The position numbers were made by a program, and so were the translations under genes. From a virus, in IMG/VR virus record IMGVR_UViG_3300027881_000007, positions 49,345 to 113,344 of that record: a stretch of 64,000 bases of DNA; one strand, written 5' to 3'. Of this stretch, positions 40,416 to 49,359 are shown in pieces. Numbering within the stretch: the first letter of the stretch is position 1; every line of letters starts with the position of its first letter. A model generated the notes under the pieces. The model did not search any database and was not told the origin of the DNA. It saw only the letters and a program-made list of their open reading frames with translations.

Positions 40416-40569
40416 CGAATGGTTAGTTTATCTAATATTTGCAGCCATCCTGGGTTTCATCATCGCAGCCATAGTGATGGGAAATCCCGGACCAGCCGAA
40501 GTGAAGAAGCATTGGACGCCACATGCCTGTGAAGTACCACCTGGCCAGAAGTGGTACACCAAGTATTAG
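40408..40569 (+). CDS. Tiny membrane protein (53 aa)
   Basis: MGSEWLVYLIFAAILGFIIA gives an N-terminal membrane helix, followed by a short Pro-rich tail. AGGAAGGGA lies before the ATG, inside the previous gene. Role unknown. Confidence 0.57.
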   Translation: MGSEWLVYLIFAAILGFIIAAIVMGNPGPAEVKKHWTPHACEVPPGQKWYTKY

Positions 40570-40584
40570 ACGAGGAGGTTATCT

Positions 40585-40887
40585 ATGCTAACAAAAAGAG
40601 AAGCATGTTTGGCTGTAATTGGTGAATTCTGTGTTGACAACAAAATTGGACCAGAGGACCTTATTGCTGATAAGCATATATTCTCATCTTCAAAACTTGC
40701 AGTTGCTATGGAATATCTTGGTTTAATAGAAGATAGAACCTTGCAAGAGTATGCTGCAACTAGAGGTGGTGCGGTCCTATACTACTTTGCAGATGAAGAC
40801 GTGAAAATTCTAACCTTCAGAGAACTCCTTGACCTTCTCCCTGAGGATAAGAAAAAGGGAAAGATTAAATGGACAAATATCAAATAG
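40585..40887 (+). CDS. Hypothetical protein
   Basis: 100 residues, alpha-helical, beginning MLTKREACLAVIGEFCVDNK. GAGGAGG precedes ATG 40585. No family is recognised; the Tyr/Phe in YYFADEDVK suggests a compact helical domain. Confidence 0.57.
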   Translation: MLTKREACLAVIGEFCVDNKIGPEDLIADKHIFSSSKLAVAMEYLGLIEDRTLQEYAATRGGAVLYYFADEDVKILTFRELLDLLPEDKKKGKIKWTNIK

Positions 40888-40910
40888 AGGAGGAGGAGGA
40901 GGAATATTCT

Positions 40911-41465
40911 ATGAAGAAATTTCTGCTTATCCTTCTATTACTGCTCTGTGGTTGTGGCGGTACCAAGTTCTACTTCTTTGGAGTGGATATGGATATTGTC
41001 AAAGAAGCTAAGGGCAAAGATTGGGCATATACTAGTGCAGGTGTCATAACAAGTGTATGTATGCACGTAGGAGGTCATTGGTTGGCAGGAGAAGTATTTG
41101 ATGTTGAGTTCAAATTCAAGGACTATTATTCCAAAGAAGAAATAACCAGCTATGACAGTGATTCAGATTTGAGATGGTTCGCCCGAGGAGGGTTCGTTCT
41201 TCAACACAGCGTTGGACTTGCTTTAACCAGTTTTGAAAGTACAAGATATTCATACTTCACTAAAGGTTATGTTGCTTCAGCAGCAATCGGAACATGGACC
41301 TATCCTCTTTATCACTACAATTCTGATTACCACGACTTCAAGTTGATAGATGATGCGGGGGGTAATGGTGATCTAGAGTATGTGCTTTATAGTACGGTGG
41401 CCTTGCATAATGTACTACGAGTGCCATGGTACAAATTAGATGAGAATGAAACAACGAAAAAATAA
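40911..41465 (+). CDS. Lipoprotein with membrane-like repeats
   Basis: ATG 40911 follows GGAGGAGGAGG. MKKFLLILLLLLCGCGG is a lipoprotein leader with lipobox Cys. The mature part has an HVGGHWLAGEVFDVEF segment and further aromatic stretches, some resembling small exported phage or host proteins. Last gene of the rightward block. Function unknown. Confidence 0.6.
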   Translation: MKKFLLILLLLLCGCGGTKFYFFGVDMDIVKEAKGKDWAYTSAGVITSVCMHVGGHWLAGEVFDVEFKFKDYYSKEEITSYDSDSDLRWFARGGFVLQHSVGLALTSFESTRYSYFTKGYVASAAIGTWTYPLYHYNSDYHDFKLIDDAGGNGDLEYVLYSTVALHNVLRVPWYKLDENETTKK

Positions 41466-41496
41466 CCCCCCGAGTTTCCCCGGAGGGTTATTTTTG
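41457..41496. terminator. Bidirectional terminator between convergent genes
   Basis: AAAATAACCC and GGGTTATTTT flank an inner CCCCG/CGG stem. A-run on the left and T-run on the right let it work in both directions, serving the lipoprotein gene and the capsid gene. Confidence 0.85.
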
Positions 41497-41515
41497 TGCT
41501 TATTTTTTTGTCCAT

Positions 41516-42973
41516 TTACGGCGTGATTGTCAGTGTAGCAATACCCAGTGGTCTGACCAATGAAGTCGCATAACGACTTAAGATGGTCAGTGATGGGGTA
41601 TAGCCAAGTGGATATGGATGCAAGACCGCTGGTACATATGGACAGTAGTAATAGACAACTTTCAACTCTTCCACTGGTTTGTAAACGATGACCATAGTTC
41701 CTTGTGGAACAACAGCACTGGTCAGAACTCGCCACTTGCCACCTGCAACAGTAGCAGAGCGATATCCCATGTCACCGTCAACAGTTGAAGTACCAGTATA
41801 ATTGAAAGTCTGAATATCTTCCAGAATAGCAACATCAAGCGGGTTGGCCGCGATGGTGTTACCAGCCTCAATGTTGGTGTCTGTGTAAATCTGGGCAGAC
41901 AGCACATTCAGAGTCGGAATGATATTCTCATGCCAATACTTGGTACCCCAGGTATAACCTACCGGTGGGGTGCGAGAGAAAGTATCAGTATGAGTCGCTG
42001 GGTTCAGCCTCGTATTGCCTGTAATCAAGGAGTTAATAATCTCCCTATCAATGTCAAGAGCAATCTGTTGGCCCAGAATATTGACAATTTCAGCCTGCAT
42101 GGACAGATCGAACAGAGCTCTCATGTCCTGCTCCATATTTATTGTCCAGTTCGCTGAGATCTGGCGATCCCTAGCATAGAGGCGTACTTTGTCAACATTC
42201 AACCTGACATATGGGTTCACCCTATTCTCTTCAAGAGAAGTGGTGCAGGTAAACCTGATAATTGTGACAACTCCAGTTGCACTGGAAATGTCAACGGTAC
42301 CATTGAGGTAATCAACCTGACCTGAAATAACATCGTCGCCAACACCCGGGACAGTTACGCCAGCTGAGAAGTGACCCTCAACAGCAGGGATGATTGAAAC
42401 TTCGGTCCAAGCAGTACCATCAGCACTAACGGCTGTGATTTCCCAGTCACGTTCAATATGGACATCCGTGCTGGTCAAACCAAGCAGTGCCAATACATCA
42501 AAATCTTTGCTTGGTACAGGCATTGTGGCTGCCACAGGAGTACCAACAGCTGGACCAGCTGAAACATCAGTGGTCGTCGCTGGGGCTGGGTACGAAGTTG
42601 CGTCCCCATATTTGTGGAATGTGGCAGTCAGGAAGGCCTTGATTGTTTCCGGTTTGTCCATTGGAGAAACAGTGATGAGCTCCTTAGCGACCAGCTTCGG
42701 ATAGAACACGCGCAGAATCGGCAGAGTCAAAGTTTCATAAGGGTTGATTTGAAACATTGAATTTTCCAGAAGGTTAATTCTGGTATTCTCGGCCAGTATC
42801 ATAAAATTCTGACGGTCCTTCTTGTCCTCAATGGACTCAGCGAGGCTAGTAACATATGCCTCAAACGCTGCGTCATCTACAAGCACGGCCTTCAGATTTC
42901 CGGGCTTTGATGGATCAATACCCGAAATCTTCTTCGTGGTCCTGTAGGTTTCCATTAAGAGTTCTTTCATCAT
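41516..42973 (-). CDS. Major capsid protein, T4 gp23-like
   Basis: 485 residues. The N-terminus (ARNTRINLLENSMF-type ENTRINLLENSMFQINPYET, about 62-82, then LPILRVFYPKLVAKELI) is the conserved start of T4-type capsid proteins, and the C-part (from RDRQISANWTINMEQDMRAL) completes the HK97 fold. It sits next to the prohead protease and two coiled-coil proteins. A GroES-like co-chaperonin at 59664-59927 fits the need of gp23-type proteins for a phage chaperonin partner. No second capsid gene is seen here. Confidence 0.88.
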   Translation of the reverse strand: MMKELLMETYRTTKKISGIDPSKPGNLKAVLVDDAAFEAYVTSLAESIEDKKDRQNFMILAENTRINLLENSMFQINPYETLTLPILRVFYPKLVAKELITVSPMDKPETIKAFLTATFHKYGDATSYPAPATTTDVSAGPAVGTPVAATMPVPSKDFDVLALLGLTSTDVHIERDWEITAVSADGTAWTEVSIIPAVEGHFSAGVTVPGVGDDVISGQVDYLNGTVDISSATGVVTIIRFTCTTSLEENRVNPYVRLNVDKVRLYARDRQISANWTINMEQDMRALFDLSMQAEIVNILGQQIALDIDREIINSLITGNTRLNPATHTDTFSRTPPVGYTWGTKYWHENIIPTLNVLSAQIYTDTNIEAGNTIAANPLDVAILEDIQTFNYTGTSTVDGDMGYRSATVAGGKWRVLTSAVVPQGTMVIVYKPVEELKVVYYYCPYVPAVLHPYPLGYTPSLTILSRYATSLVRPLGIATLTITP

Positions 42974-43005
42974 AGTACACTACCTCCTTGTCCTTTAATG
43001 TTATC

Positions 43006-43422
43006 TTACACTCTTGCAAATCTTTTACTTACCATGTTTGTTATTTCCCTCAATTGATGGTTTAACTTTTCCTCAGATAAATTTTCGACTATCTTTAAGA
43101 GAACCACCATTTGGTTTCTCATAGCCCCTTCGTGAACTAATCCAGTTGAGACCAACTTTGAAATTTTTTCAACTAGATTTTTTATCCTTTTCTTTCTTCG
43201 GTGTTCAATCATTAATTGTTCAAGTTCCTCTTTTCGCCTGTGAACCTTTTGCCTAAGGACCTTATAATCGTCCTTAAACTCTTCTAGTTGTTTTGTCTTT
43301 TCTCGATAAACATCGTCAAGCAAAGGGTGAATCCCTTTAACTATTTTTTCAGCAAGATTGAGTTTCGATTTATCAATATTTTTAATATTAATATCGGGAA
43401 TTGAAGTTTCGACTATTTTCAT
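43006..43422 (-). CDS. Coiled-coil head-module protein
   Basis: 138 residues, almost all helical and charged (KQLEEFKDDYKVLRQKVHRR). No Cys cluster. It lies just upstream of the capsid gene and overlaps the next coiled-coil gene by four bases. A scaffold or core role is plausible by position only. Confidence 0.58.
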   Translation of the reverse strand: MKIVETSIPDINIKNIDKSKLNLAEKIVKGIHPLLDDVYREKTKQLEEFKDDYKVLRQKVHRRKEELEQLMIEHRRKKRIKNLVEKISKLVSTGLVHEGAMRNQMVVLLKIVENLSEEKLNHQLREITNMVSKRFARV

Positions 43423-43733
43423 AGTTCACTTCCTAGAGATTCAAGAAGCGTCTCTCTGAGACTTAGAGTGTCTTCATCAAGTTCAGAAATCTTTTCGGTT
43501 ACTTCAGTTTTAATTCTATCGGCCTCACTTAACAGACCCTCTTGTCTAGTAACCTTCTTTCGCTGATTTTCAAGTTGGTTCTCTACTGATTGGAGTTTTT
43601 CTCTGACTTTGAAATTCTGATCATTCATGCAAATTAGGAAAATTCTATCTACCACTTCCGAGATAAAGCTCTCGGAGGATGGATTTTTGTTTTGTTCTAA
43701 CTTTTCGCCTAAACTAGTTTTTTTGATCTTCAT
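43419..43733 (-). CDS. Coiled-coil head-module protein
   Basis: 104 residues. Helical with heptads (VENQLENQRKKVTRQEGLLS). Paired with the previous gene by a four-base overlap (ATGA). Probably part of the prohead core; no family. Confidence 0.57.
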   Translation of the reverse strand: MKIKKTSLGEKLEQNKNPSSESFISEVVDRIFLICMNDQNFKVREKLQSVENQLENQRKKVTRQEGLLSEADRIKTEVTEKISELDEDTLSLRETLLESLGSEL

Positions 43734-43785
43734 AAGTTGATTCCTCGGATCCCATCTAGATAAAGAAATTTACCTAGATAAAATC

Positions 43786-44454
43786 CTATACCCACCTTTC
43801 GAAGAATTGGATCATTCTCGTTTCAACTAACTTATCAAAATAACTTGCTAAATAGCAAGTTCCGTCTGCTGTACAGACAGTTCCACAATCACAATTTTCA
43901 ATTAGCATAGATTTATTCTCAAATTTCATTTCTTTGAAATCAACAACAGCCGCTGTGTGGCTAGGTAGTGACACTGAGTCGTAAGTAATAATCATTAAAG
44001 GACCTTCAACCTCATTATGCTCTTTCGTCCTTTTCAAAGAGGCCAATCCTCTCATACTCATTCCAATACCGGAGCGATCTTTTAACAGACCTAAGAGTAT
44101 TCCCCCGTTAGGAGTATTAGTTGTTTCCAGCTCTCCTACCAATTGTTTTCCTCTCCAGTCATAGTCACGAATCAGATGAGAGACCTCTTTCAACATGACT
44201 GTCGTCTGTCTAACTTCATCGAACTGATTACCAGTTGGAACTGGATGATCAAGTTCTCCCAGAAATGCACGACGAGTCATACGAGACTCTACTTCTTTCA
44301 TACCTTCGGCCAAAACAGCCTGTGGATATAATCTTTTATTTTGATTGACTTGATCAGCAGTTTGAAGGACCATACGAAAAATTGCTTTACCTGGTTCTTC
44401 TTTTACTATTTTTGCTTCCTGAATAATTGCACTCTCGACAAAAAAGTGTGACAT
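43786..44454 (-). CDS. Prohead core protease, T4 gp21-like
   Basis: 222 residues. RRAFLGELDHP near residue 78 carries the catalytic His of the herpes-type prohead protease fold, and GIGMSMRGLAS near residue 130 carries the Ser. FKEMKF follows. It cleaves the scaffold and capsid N-terminus in the prohead. Two Cys pairs near the end (NCDCGTVC) form a small zinc-like cluster not typical of gp21. Confidence 0.87.
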   Translation of the reverse strand: MSHFFVESAIIQEAKIVKEEPGKAIFRMVLQTADQVNQNKRLYPQAVLAEGMKEVESRMTRRAFLGELDHPVPTGNQFDEVRQTTVMLKEVSHLIRDYDWRGKQLVGELETTNTPNGGILLGLLKDRSGIGMSMRGLASLKRTKEHNEVEGPLMIITYDSVSLPSHTAAVVDFKEMKFENKSMLIENCDCGTVCTADGTCYLASYFDKLVETRMIQFFERWV

Positions 44455-44465
44455 ATTAGCACCTC

Positions 44466-45464
44466 TTATTTTTTCTTAAGCATCTCCTTTGTAACATTAA
44501 TATCTTTTACAGCCCAAGCATCCCAGCAGAAATCATTAATATAATTGTAAGGGAGATAACCATAACCTTTCTCTCCCCAATTTGTTCCCCAAGAATTCTT
44601 GAACTTTACTAGCTTTTTATTTGAATCATATCCAACAAAGCAAATAGCGTGACCTCCATAGAGAACTTTTGGATTTGCTGGATATGGAACATAACCATCA
44701 TCTCCGACATGGAATATCTCTTCATAGCAACCAATGCCGGCAAGACATGGACCGACGTTTTTCAACGACCATTCAATTTGTTCTATGTTCTCTAGTCTGT
44801 AATAGTGACCACACATTGTCCAAAGGGAAATCATTTTCGCCCATCTCTTTGGACTCCCTAACGTCCTGTCGCTATACGGCCATGCCTTCTCTGGCGGAAC
44901 TCCCATTTTCTGAAGGATTTTGAGTGCAAACCTAAAACTTGTGCCTTCTTGATTTGGCCAGGAATCAATTTCTTTCGACTTGTGATAAAGCCACTGTTCT
45001 GATAAGTCGTAGTGTTTTGCTTTTCGCCTGTACTTCTTCCCCATGAGCATTTCATCAATATGCTCCTTTTGCTCTTGCCATTCTTTCATTGAAACAACTG
45101 CAAAACCAACACAAGAACCTTTACGACCTTGATCTTTCACTGGAGACATTTCACCTGTATAATCTACAGATAAAGAATAAGTAAGTGGTAGTTCGGTAAT
45201 GGTAGAAGCCTTATAATCTCTCGTATCAAGAGGATCTGGTTTATAATTAAGTAAATATGGAAACGAACTAGTTCTCCCCCGCTCTCCAACTCTTTGAATT
45301 ACAATAGGAGTATCAATGACATAATCAGTAATTCCGGCTGCTCTTAATTGGTTAAATATCAAATCCCGATTATGGTCATTAAAGTCTATTATACATGGGG
45401 TTCTCACTTGACTGTGGTCCAAATTCAGGAGACTCCCCTTCTGGTTTATCCGTAGTTTCGGCAT
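44466..45464 (-). CDS. Papain-like cysteine protease (C1A family)
   Basis: 332 residues. MSPVKDQGRKGSCVGFAVVS has the nucleophile Cys (about 118), GGHAICFVGYD the His (about 274), and FKNSWGTNWGEKGYG the Asn (about 290), the full papain triad with an N-terminal about 85-residue extension. It stands between prohead protease and scaffold-like gene, and overlaps the latter. It may act in head maturation or on a host target after release; both are inference. Confidence 0.88.
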   Translation of the reverse strand: MPKLRINQKGSLLNLDHSQVRTPCIIDFNDHNRDLIFNQLRAAGITDYVIDTPIVIQRVGERGRTSSFPYLLNYKPDPLDTRDYKASTITELPLTYSLSVDYTGEMSPVKDQGRKGSCVGFAVVSMKEWQEQKEHIDEMLMGKKYRRKAKHYDLSEQWLYHKSKEIDSWPNQEGTSFRFALKILQKMGVPPEKAWPYSDRTLGSPKRWAKMISLWTMCGHYYRLENIEQIEWSLKNVGPCLAGIGCYEEIFHVGDDGYVPYPANPKVLYGGHAICFVGYDSNKKLVKFKNSWGTNWGEKGYGYLPYNYINDFCWDAWAVKDINVTKEMLKKK

Positions 45465-46323
45465 CCTTTTTTTCCTTTTTCGTGTCCTCTTTCTTTTTAA
45501 GTGAATAGTATTTCTTTAAGAGACCATATACTCTTTCGAGAAACTCATAATATAGGACGATTATATCGTCTACCTGTTCTTTAAATAAATCTATATTAGC
45601 TATCATCACTTCAAAGACTTCAATTGATTGACCCACTATTTGTCTTAATTTCAGAAGAGTACTATCAGTTGATTCAGCTAAATGTTTATCAATAGAAATC
45701 AAACGTGAATATATCTTCTTTAATTCATAGATACGACCAACTTCTCCTGGTGTTTCGGGTCCTGTATCTTCCTCACCCGGCATACCCGGGAAACCTCCCA
45801 TACCTTCATCACCACCTGGCATACCTTCTTCTTCCCCAGGCATTTCTGGCATAGCCTCTTCCTCTCCAGCGGCTGCTGGATCTTCTTCTGGCATAGCCTC
45901 TTCCTCTTCTTCTTCCTCTTGTTCTCTTATATCTGCTAAATCTGATTTCTTTACTTTTTCTTCCTCTTCTTTTTCTTCCTCTTCTTCTTCAAACTGTCCA
46001 ACAGAAGGAGGCTGCTGAAGAGGGACTGGTTGTTCTGTCGCTAACTTGTCATGTTCTATTTCTTCATCTTCTTGCTCTTCAACTTTCTTATTTGTCAATC
46101 CATATCCTTCAATTGGTATAGAACTACCGATTGAAGTAGCAGGAGGACCCACGGCACCAATCGACTGGTGGGTTGTGTAGTCCTCCCAACCAGTAGCATA
46201 TCTAGGGTCATAATAAGACATCATGTTCTGACTTTGACGTCTAAATCCTTGTGGACCCCAGAACAGAGTGCTGTTCATCGTACTTATTAATTCATTAAGT
46301 ATTTGATTGAATCTCTCAGACAT
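45379..46323 (-). CDS. Acidic scaffold-like head protein
   Basis: 314 residues. An N-terminal domain with aromatic residues (about 1-70), a 100-residue Glu/Pro/Gly/Met tract (about 80-195), and a helical C-domain (YELKKIYSRLISIDKHLAES onward). The highly acidic middle is typical of phage core scaffolds. It directly follows the portal reading frame. Confidence 0.6.
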   Translation of the reverse strand: MSERFNQILNELISTMNSTLFWGPQGFRRQSQNMMSYYDPRYATGWEDYTTHQSIGAVGPPATSIGSSIPIEGYGLTNKKVEEQEDEEIEHDKLATEQPVPLQQPPSVGQFEEEEEEKEEEEKVKKSDLADIREQEEEEEEEAMPEEDPAAAGEEEAMPEMPGEEEGMPGGDEGMGGFPGMPGEEDTGPETPGEVGRIYELKKIYSRLISIDKHLAESTDSTLLKLRQIVGQSIEVFEVMIANIDLFKEQVDDIIVLYYEFLERVYGLLKKYYSLKKKEDTKKEKKDAETTDKPEGESPEFGPQSSENPMYNRL

Positions 46324-46335
46324 AACATTATCTCC

Positions 46336-46388
46336 TTAGAACGTACCGCCTCCACCAAATCCTGTTTCCTCTTCTTCTTTCTCAGTAC
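46336..46388 (-). other. Displaced C-terminus of the portal (-1 frame)
   Basis: Just before the portal stop the -1 frame reads EEDIEKGLGTEKEEEE and then TGFGGGGTF before TAA. The last bases of that TAA are part of the next ribosome site (AAGGAG). Gly-rich acidic ends are common in T4-type portals. A -1 shift, in DNA or by ribosomal slippage, would join it to the portal. Confidence 0.5.
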
Positions 46389-48227
46389 CTAAACCTTTCT
46401 CAATATCTTCTTCGGTTGATACTTAGCAACATCAGACCAATCAATCTGACTGAGGTATTTCCTCTTGGCATACTCTTTTGGTATACCTATTCTTTCCAAT
46501 GTATCAATCATGTTCGCTAGATCACTTAAATATCTTGCTTCTCTTTCAAACTGGAGGGATTTAGGTGGTGCAAAAGCAATTAGGACTGCATCTAGTATCT
46601 CTATTGCAATATCTGGTTTAACTATTTCTATGACCTTATAAAGCAGACTATTTACTTGATGAGTAAAATATTTTTGATGACCAACAATTGTCCTAGCAAA
46701 AAGAATATTCTCCTCAGATAAAGCGGCCTTGTTTGAGAGATTTTCTTCAATATTCAAAAAGCTAGCTGGTACCCCGAGACAGGCAACAATACTATCTCTC
46801 AGAAACTTTAACTCATCAACTTTTCCTCTAACGTCAGTGCCACCTTCATTGAAGGTACTAACATCAACAAATGCTTTCCCATCCTTTTGAGGAATGTAGA
46901 TATCTTCAAATGTGGTAATCATACTTGGAATGGTATCAACTGTGCCAAATGAGTCCAAACTAATTTTTCTTTTTCTAAACTCCTCTTTCATTTTCTCAAT
47001 TGCTTTCTTAGCATCACGTGGTAATCCAATCTCTATTGCAATCTTTCTCTTTTCAATAGATCGAGTTAGTCGATGAATTGCCAATGCAGTTTCTAAAGCA
47101 ATTAAGACTTTTGCATTAAATTGGCACGGGTCAAATATAGACTCACCATATGGGAAATACCTATCTGATGGAACATGAAAGTGCTCCATCTTATCGGGTG
47201 GCACATATCGAATATTTAAAGATCTTGAGTAATCAGAAGATACAATCATTGATTTGATGATATCTTTTAGATCTTCATTGTCTTGCAATTCTTTAGCTTG
47301 AGGAATTCTCTTCTCAACATTTTTGAGTATCGCTAGACAAATATTATTAACTATTTGATCCTGTACCGCCAATTGAGGAATAGACAATGCTCTAGGAAAT
47401 ACTAAATAGCCAAAACAAATGGGGAAAAGATCACTTTGCAATTTAACAACAAATTTTGCTTCATGGAAAACTAAGTGTACATCCTTTAAATTTTTTTCAC
47501 TATCATCGTCATCTGTTTTTTTACCTGTCATATCTTCAGCTTCAGTGAAGGATGAGTAATCCATTATAAATTTTATATTCTTTAATTCACTCTCACCAAG
47601 TCCATCTATAACTAATGTTTCTTTATCAGTATTTTTTGCATTAGAGTCTATATACTCATGGTATTCCGCAATTATCGCCCTCGACGTCAGCGCTGTCTTT
47701 GTGTCGGCAATCTCACAAAAATAGTCACCAAATTCCAAAGTGTTCCTAACTATTTTAGTTAGGTTTTGCTCAAGTTTTAGGCTCTTAATTATTTCCTGAA
47801 CTAGGTTTACAACAGTTTCTCCAGACACTTCCTCTGATATTTTCTCAACGGGTTTAATATCAAGAGCAACTTTTGTAATGTCATCTGGAGAAAGAATATT
47901 ATCTACCAAAACACTTAATGCTCTATAACAATAACTTATATTGTAAACAATTGCTTCATATGTTCTATACCGCATTAACCTCCCACCTTGACCCATCATC
48001 GCAGGAGTTGCTGCTTGACCAAAAAGTCCTTGACTTCCAGCACCAATGTCTATTTGACCACTCTTGGAAATAACGGAACGCACTAAGTCTATATATCCAT
48101 TTCTCCCAGATTGGGATTTATACATTGAGATGTCTCGGACTGCTTTGTCTAACTTTCTATCAATCTTTGTAGTTTTCACTCCAAGGACTGAAGATTTTAA
48201 TTTGTCAAACGTATCACTAAGCGGCAT
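46389..48227 (-). CDS. Portal protein, T4 gp20-like
   Basis: 612 residues. YDDSSFTE-type MDYSSFTEAEDM and, around residue 310-330, KNVEKRIPQAKELQDNEDLK, VSSDYSRSLNIRYVPPDKME, PYGESIFDPC (about 350) and SLDSFGTVDTIPSM match the T4 portal order. It forms the dodecameric ring for DNA packaging. The reading frame ends in KKILRKV and an acidic Gly-rich tail continues in the -1 frame. Confidence 0.85.
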   Translation of the reverse strand: MPLSDTFDKLKSSVLGVKTTKIDRKLDKAVRDISMYKSQSGRNGYIDLVRSVISKSGQIDIGAGSQGLFGQAATPAMMGQGGRLMRYRTYEAIVYNISYCYRALSVLVDNILSPDDITKVALDIKPVEKISEEVSGETVVNLVQEIIKSLKLEQNLTKIVRNTLEFGDYFCEIADTKTALTSRAIIAEYHEYIDSNAKNTDKETLVIDGLGESELKNIKFIMDYSSFTEAEDMTGKKTDDDDSEKNLKDVHLVFHEAKFVVKLQSDLFPICFGYLVFPRALSIPQLAVQDQIVNNICLAILKNVEKRIPQAKELQDNEDLKDIIKSMIVSSDYSRSLNIRYVPPDKMEHFHVPSDRYFPYGESIFDPCQFNAKVLIALETALAIHRLTRSIEKRKIAIEIGLPRDAKKAIEKMKEEFRKRKISLDSFGTVDTIPSMITTFEDIYIPQKDGKAFVDVSTFNEGGTDVRGKVDELKFLRDSIVACLGVPASFLNIEENLSNKAALSEENILFARTIVGHQKYFTHQVNSLLYKVIEIVKPDIAIEILDAVLIAFAPPKSLQFEREARYLSDLANMIDTLERIGIPKEYAKRKYLSQIDWSDVAKYQPKKILRKV

Positions 48228-48244
48228 ATTTTTTCTCCGAGCTT

Positions 48245-48697
48245 TTATTGCTCTCCAGCTGCTGCTTCTTCTCCTCCTATATCAATCCCTTCTTCAAGCA
48301 TTGCTGTAAAAGAATCTCGTCTTATTTCATCGTCTTCATATTTAGTATTAAAAAATTCAGTTATATTAAAAATGAGGGTATCGAGATCTCCATAGACATA
48401 AGAAAACTCTTTTTCCATTTTTTTGCCCATGAGCTTCAGTACCAGAACTATAAAATCTTTTGTGTATACTGCGAAGTGCTCATCGGGCACTCTTGTTGCT
48501 TCAAGAGAATAAATAAGCATCTTATCTTTATGAATTATCTCATATGCTTTTTCTAAGTGATAACCAAGAGCAGCAGCATACGATGGGAAGTTTTTGATCG
48601 CTTCCATCCTTTTATTTGAATCTTGGTACTTATTAATTAGAAGCAACACTGCACAAAATGCTATAGAAGCTAATCCTAAGGGAATGTATAGAGGCAC
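48245..48697 (-). CDS. Membrane-anchored protein of head module
   Basis: GTG 48697 follows GGAG and overlaps the upstream stop region. One N-terminal membrane helix (VPLYIPLGLASIAFCAVLLL) and about 130 helical acidic residues ending EEAAAGEQ. Role unknown; an inner-membrane-tethered prohead initiator is conceivable by position. Confidence 0.52.
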   Translation of the reverse strand: MPLYIPLGLASIAFCAVLLLINKYQDSNKRMEAIKNFPSYAAALGYHLEKAYEIIHKDKMLIYSLEATRVPDEHFAVYTKDFIVLVLKLMGKKMEKEFSYVYGDLDTLIFNITEFFNTKYEDDEIRRDSFTAMLEEGIDIGGEEAAAGEQ

Positions 48698-48698
48698 T

Positions 48699-48992
48699 TT
48701 ATTCTCCGTCAGTAACGACGTCTTCAGTTTGTTCAACTTGTTCGTCTTCGGTTTTAGTCACAATTTCTTCTTCTTCGGTTGTTTCGCCTTCATCGCTAAG
48801 TTCGGAGACTACAATCGAGCATATTCTTGATGGTCTAATTATGACCGAACCCGAAGTGGTCTCTAAAATTGAAACATTACTTGCTTCAAGGAGCTTCGAT
48901 AGATTTGTCACATATGAGGACAAATCTTGACCATCTTCATCTTTGATCTCAATTGAATCTGCACTCTCATGGATGATCTTTATTAGTTTCAT
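48699..48992 (-). CDS. Hypothetical acidic head-module protein
   Basis: 97 residues. MKLIKIIHESADSIEIKDED, a beta-like middle (VIIRPSRICSIVVSEL), and a Glu/Thr tail. Overlaps the upstream gene by four bases. No family. Confidence 0.53.
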   Translation of the reverse strand: MKLIKIIHESADSIEIKDEDGQDLSSYVTNLSKLLEASNVSILETTSGSVIIRPSRICSIVVSELSDEGETTEEEEIVTKTEDEQVEQTEDVVTDGE

Positions 48993-49285
48993 TTCTCTTC
49001 TAAGATTTTGTCAAGAGTGGTTCTACTCTCGAACTCCTCAATCTTCACCAATTCGTCGATTTCTTGTGGAACATCCATGACTAAATCTTTATCTACTTTT
49101 CTAGGTTTCTCAATTATATCTTCGACTTCATAATTCATAATTCCCCTAGACTTTATAATCATCATAACAGGACCAAATTCTTTATCAGTAACATCTAAGA
49201 TAACCGGACATCTCACTTCTTTCCCTCTAAACATAATCATGTGATTCGCTTCATGGATTTTCACTCTTCGTTTTTCTCTTTTCAT
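48989..49285 (-). CDS. Hypothetical protein
   Basis: ATG 49285 follows GGAAGG; an earlier start at 49333 would lie inside the terminator. About 98 residues, basic N-terminus (MKREKRRVKIHEANHMIMFR), beta-like middle. Function unknown. Confidence 0.53.
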   Translation of the reverse strand: MKREKRRVKIHEANHMIMFRGKEVRCPVILDVTDKEFGPVMMIIKSRGIMNYEVEDIIEKPRKVDKDLVMDVPQEIDELVKIEEFESRTTLDKILEEK

Positions 49286-49303
49286 TGGCACCTTCCGAAG
49301 ATC

Positions 49304-49352
49304 CAAAAAAATAGACTCAACAGTGAAGCACAATTACTCCACTGTTGAGTTC
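49304..49352 (-). terminator. Terminator of the acidic scaffold gene
   Basis: On the minus strand ACTCAACAGTG (49350-49340) pairs with CACTGTTGAGTC (49325-49314), followed by TATTTTTTTGG. Confidence 0.8.
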
Positions 49353-49359
49353 AAAGTTC

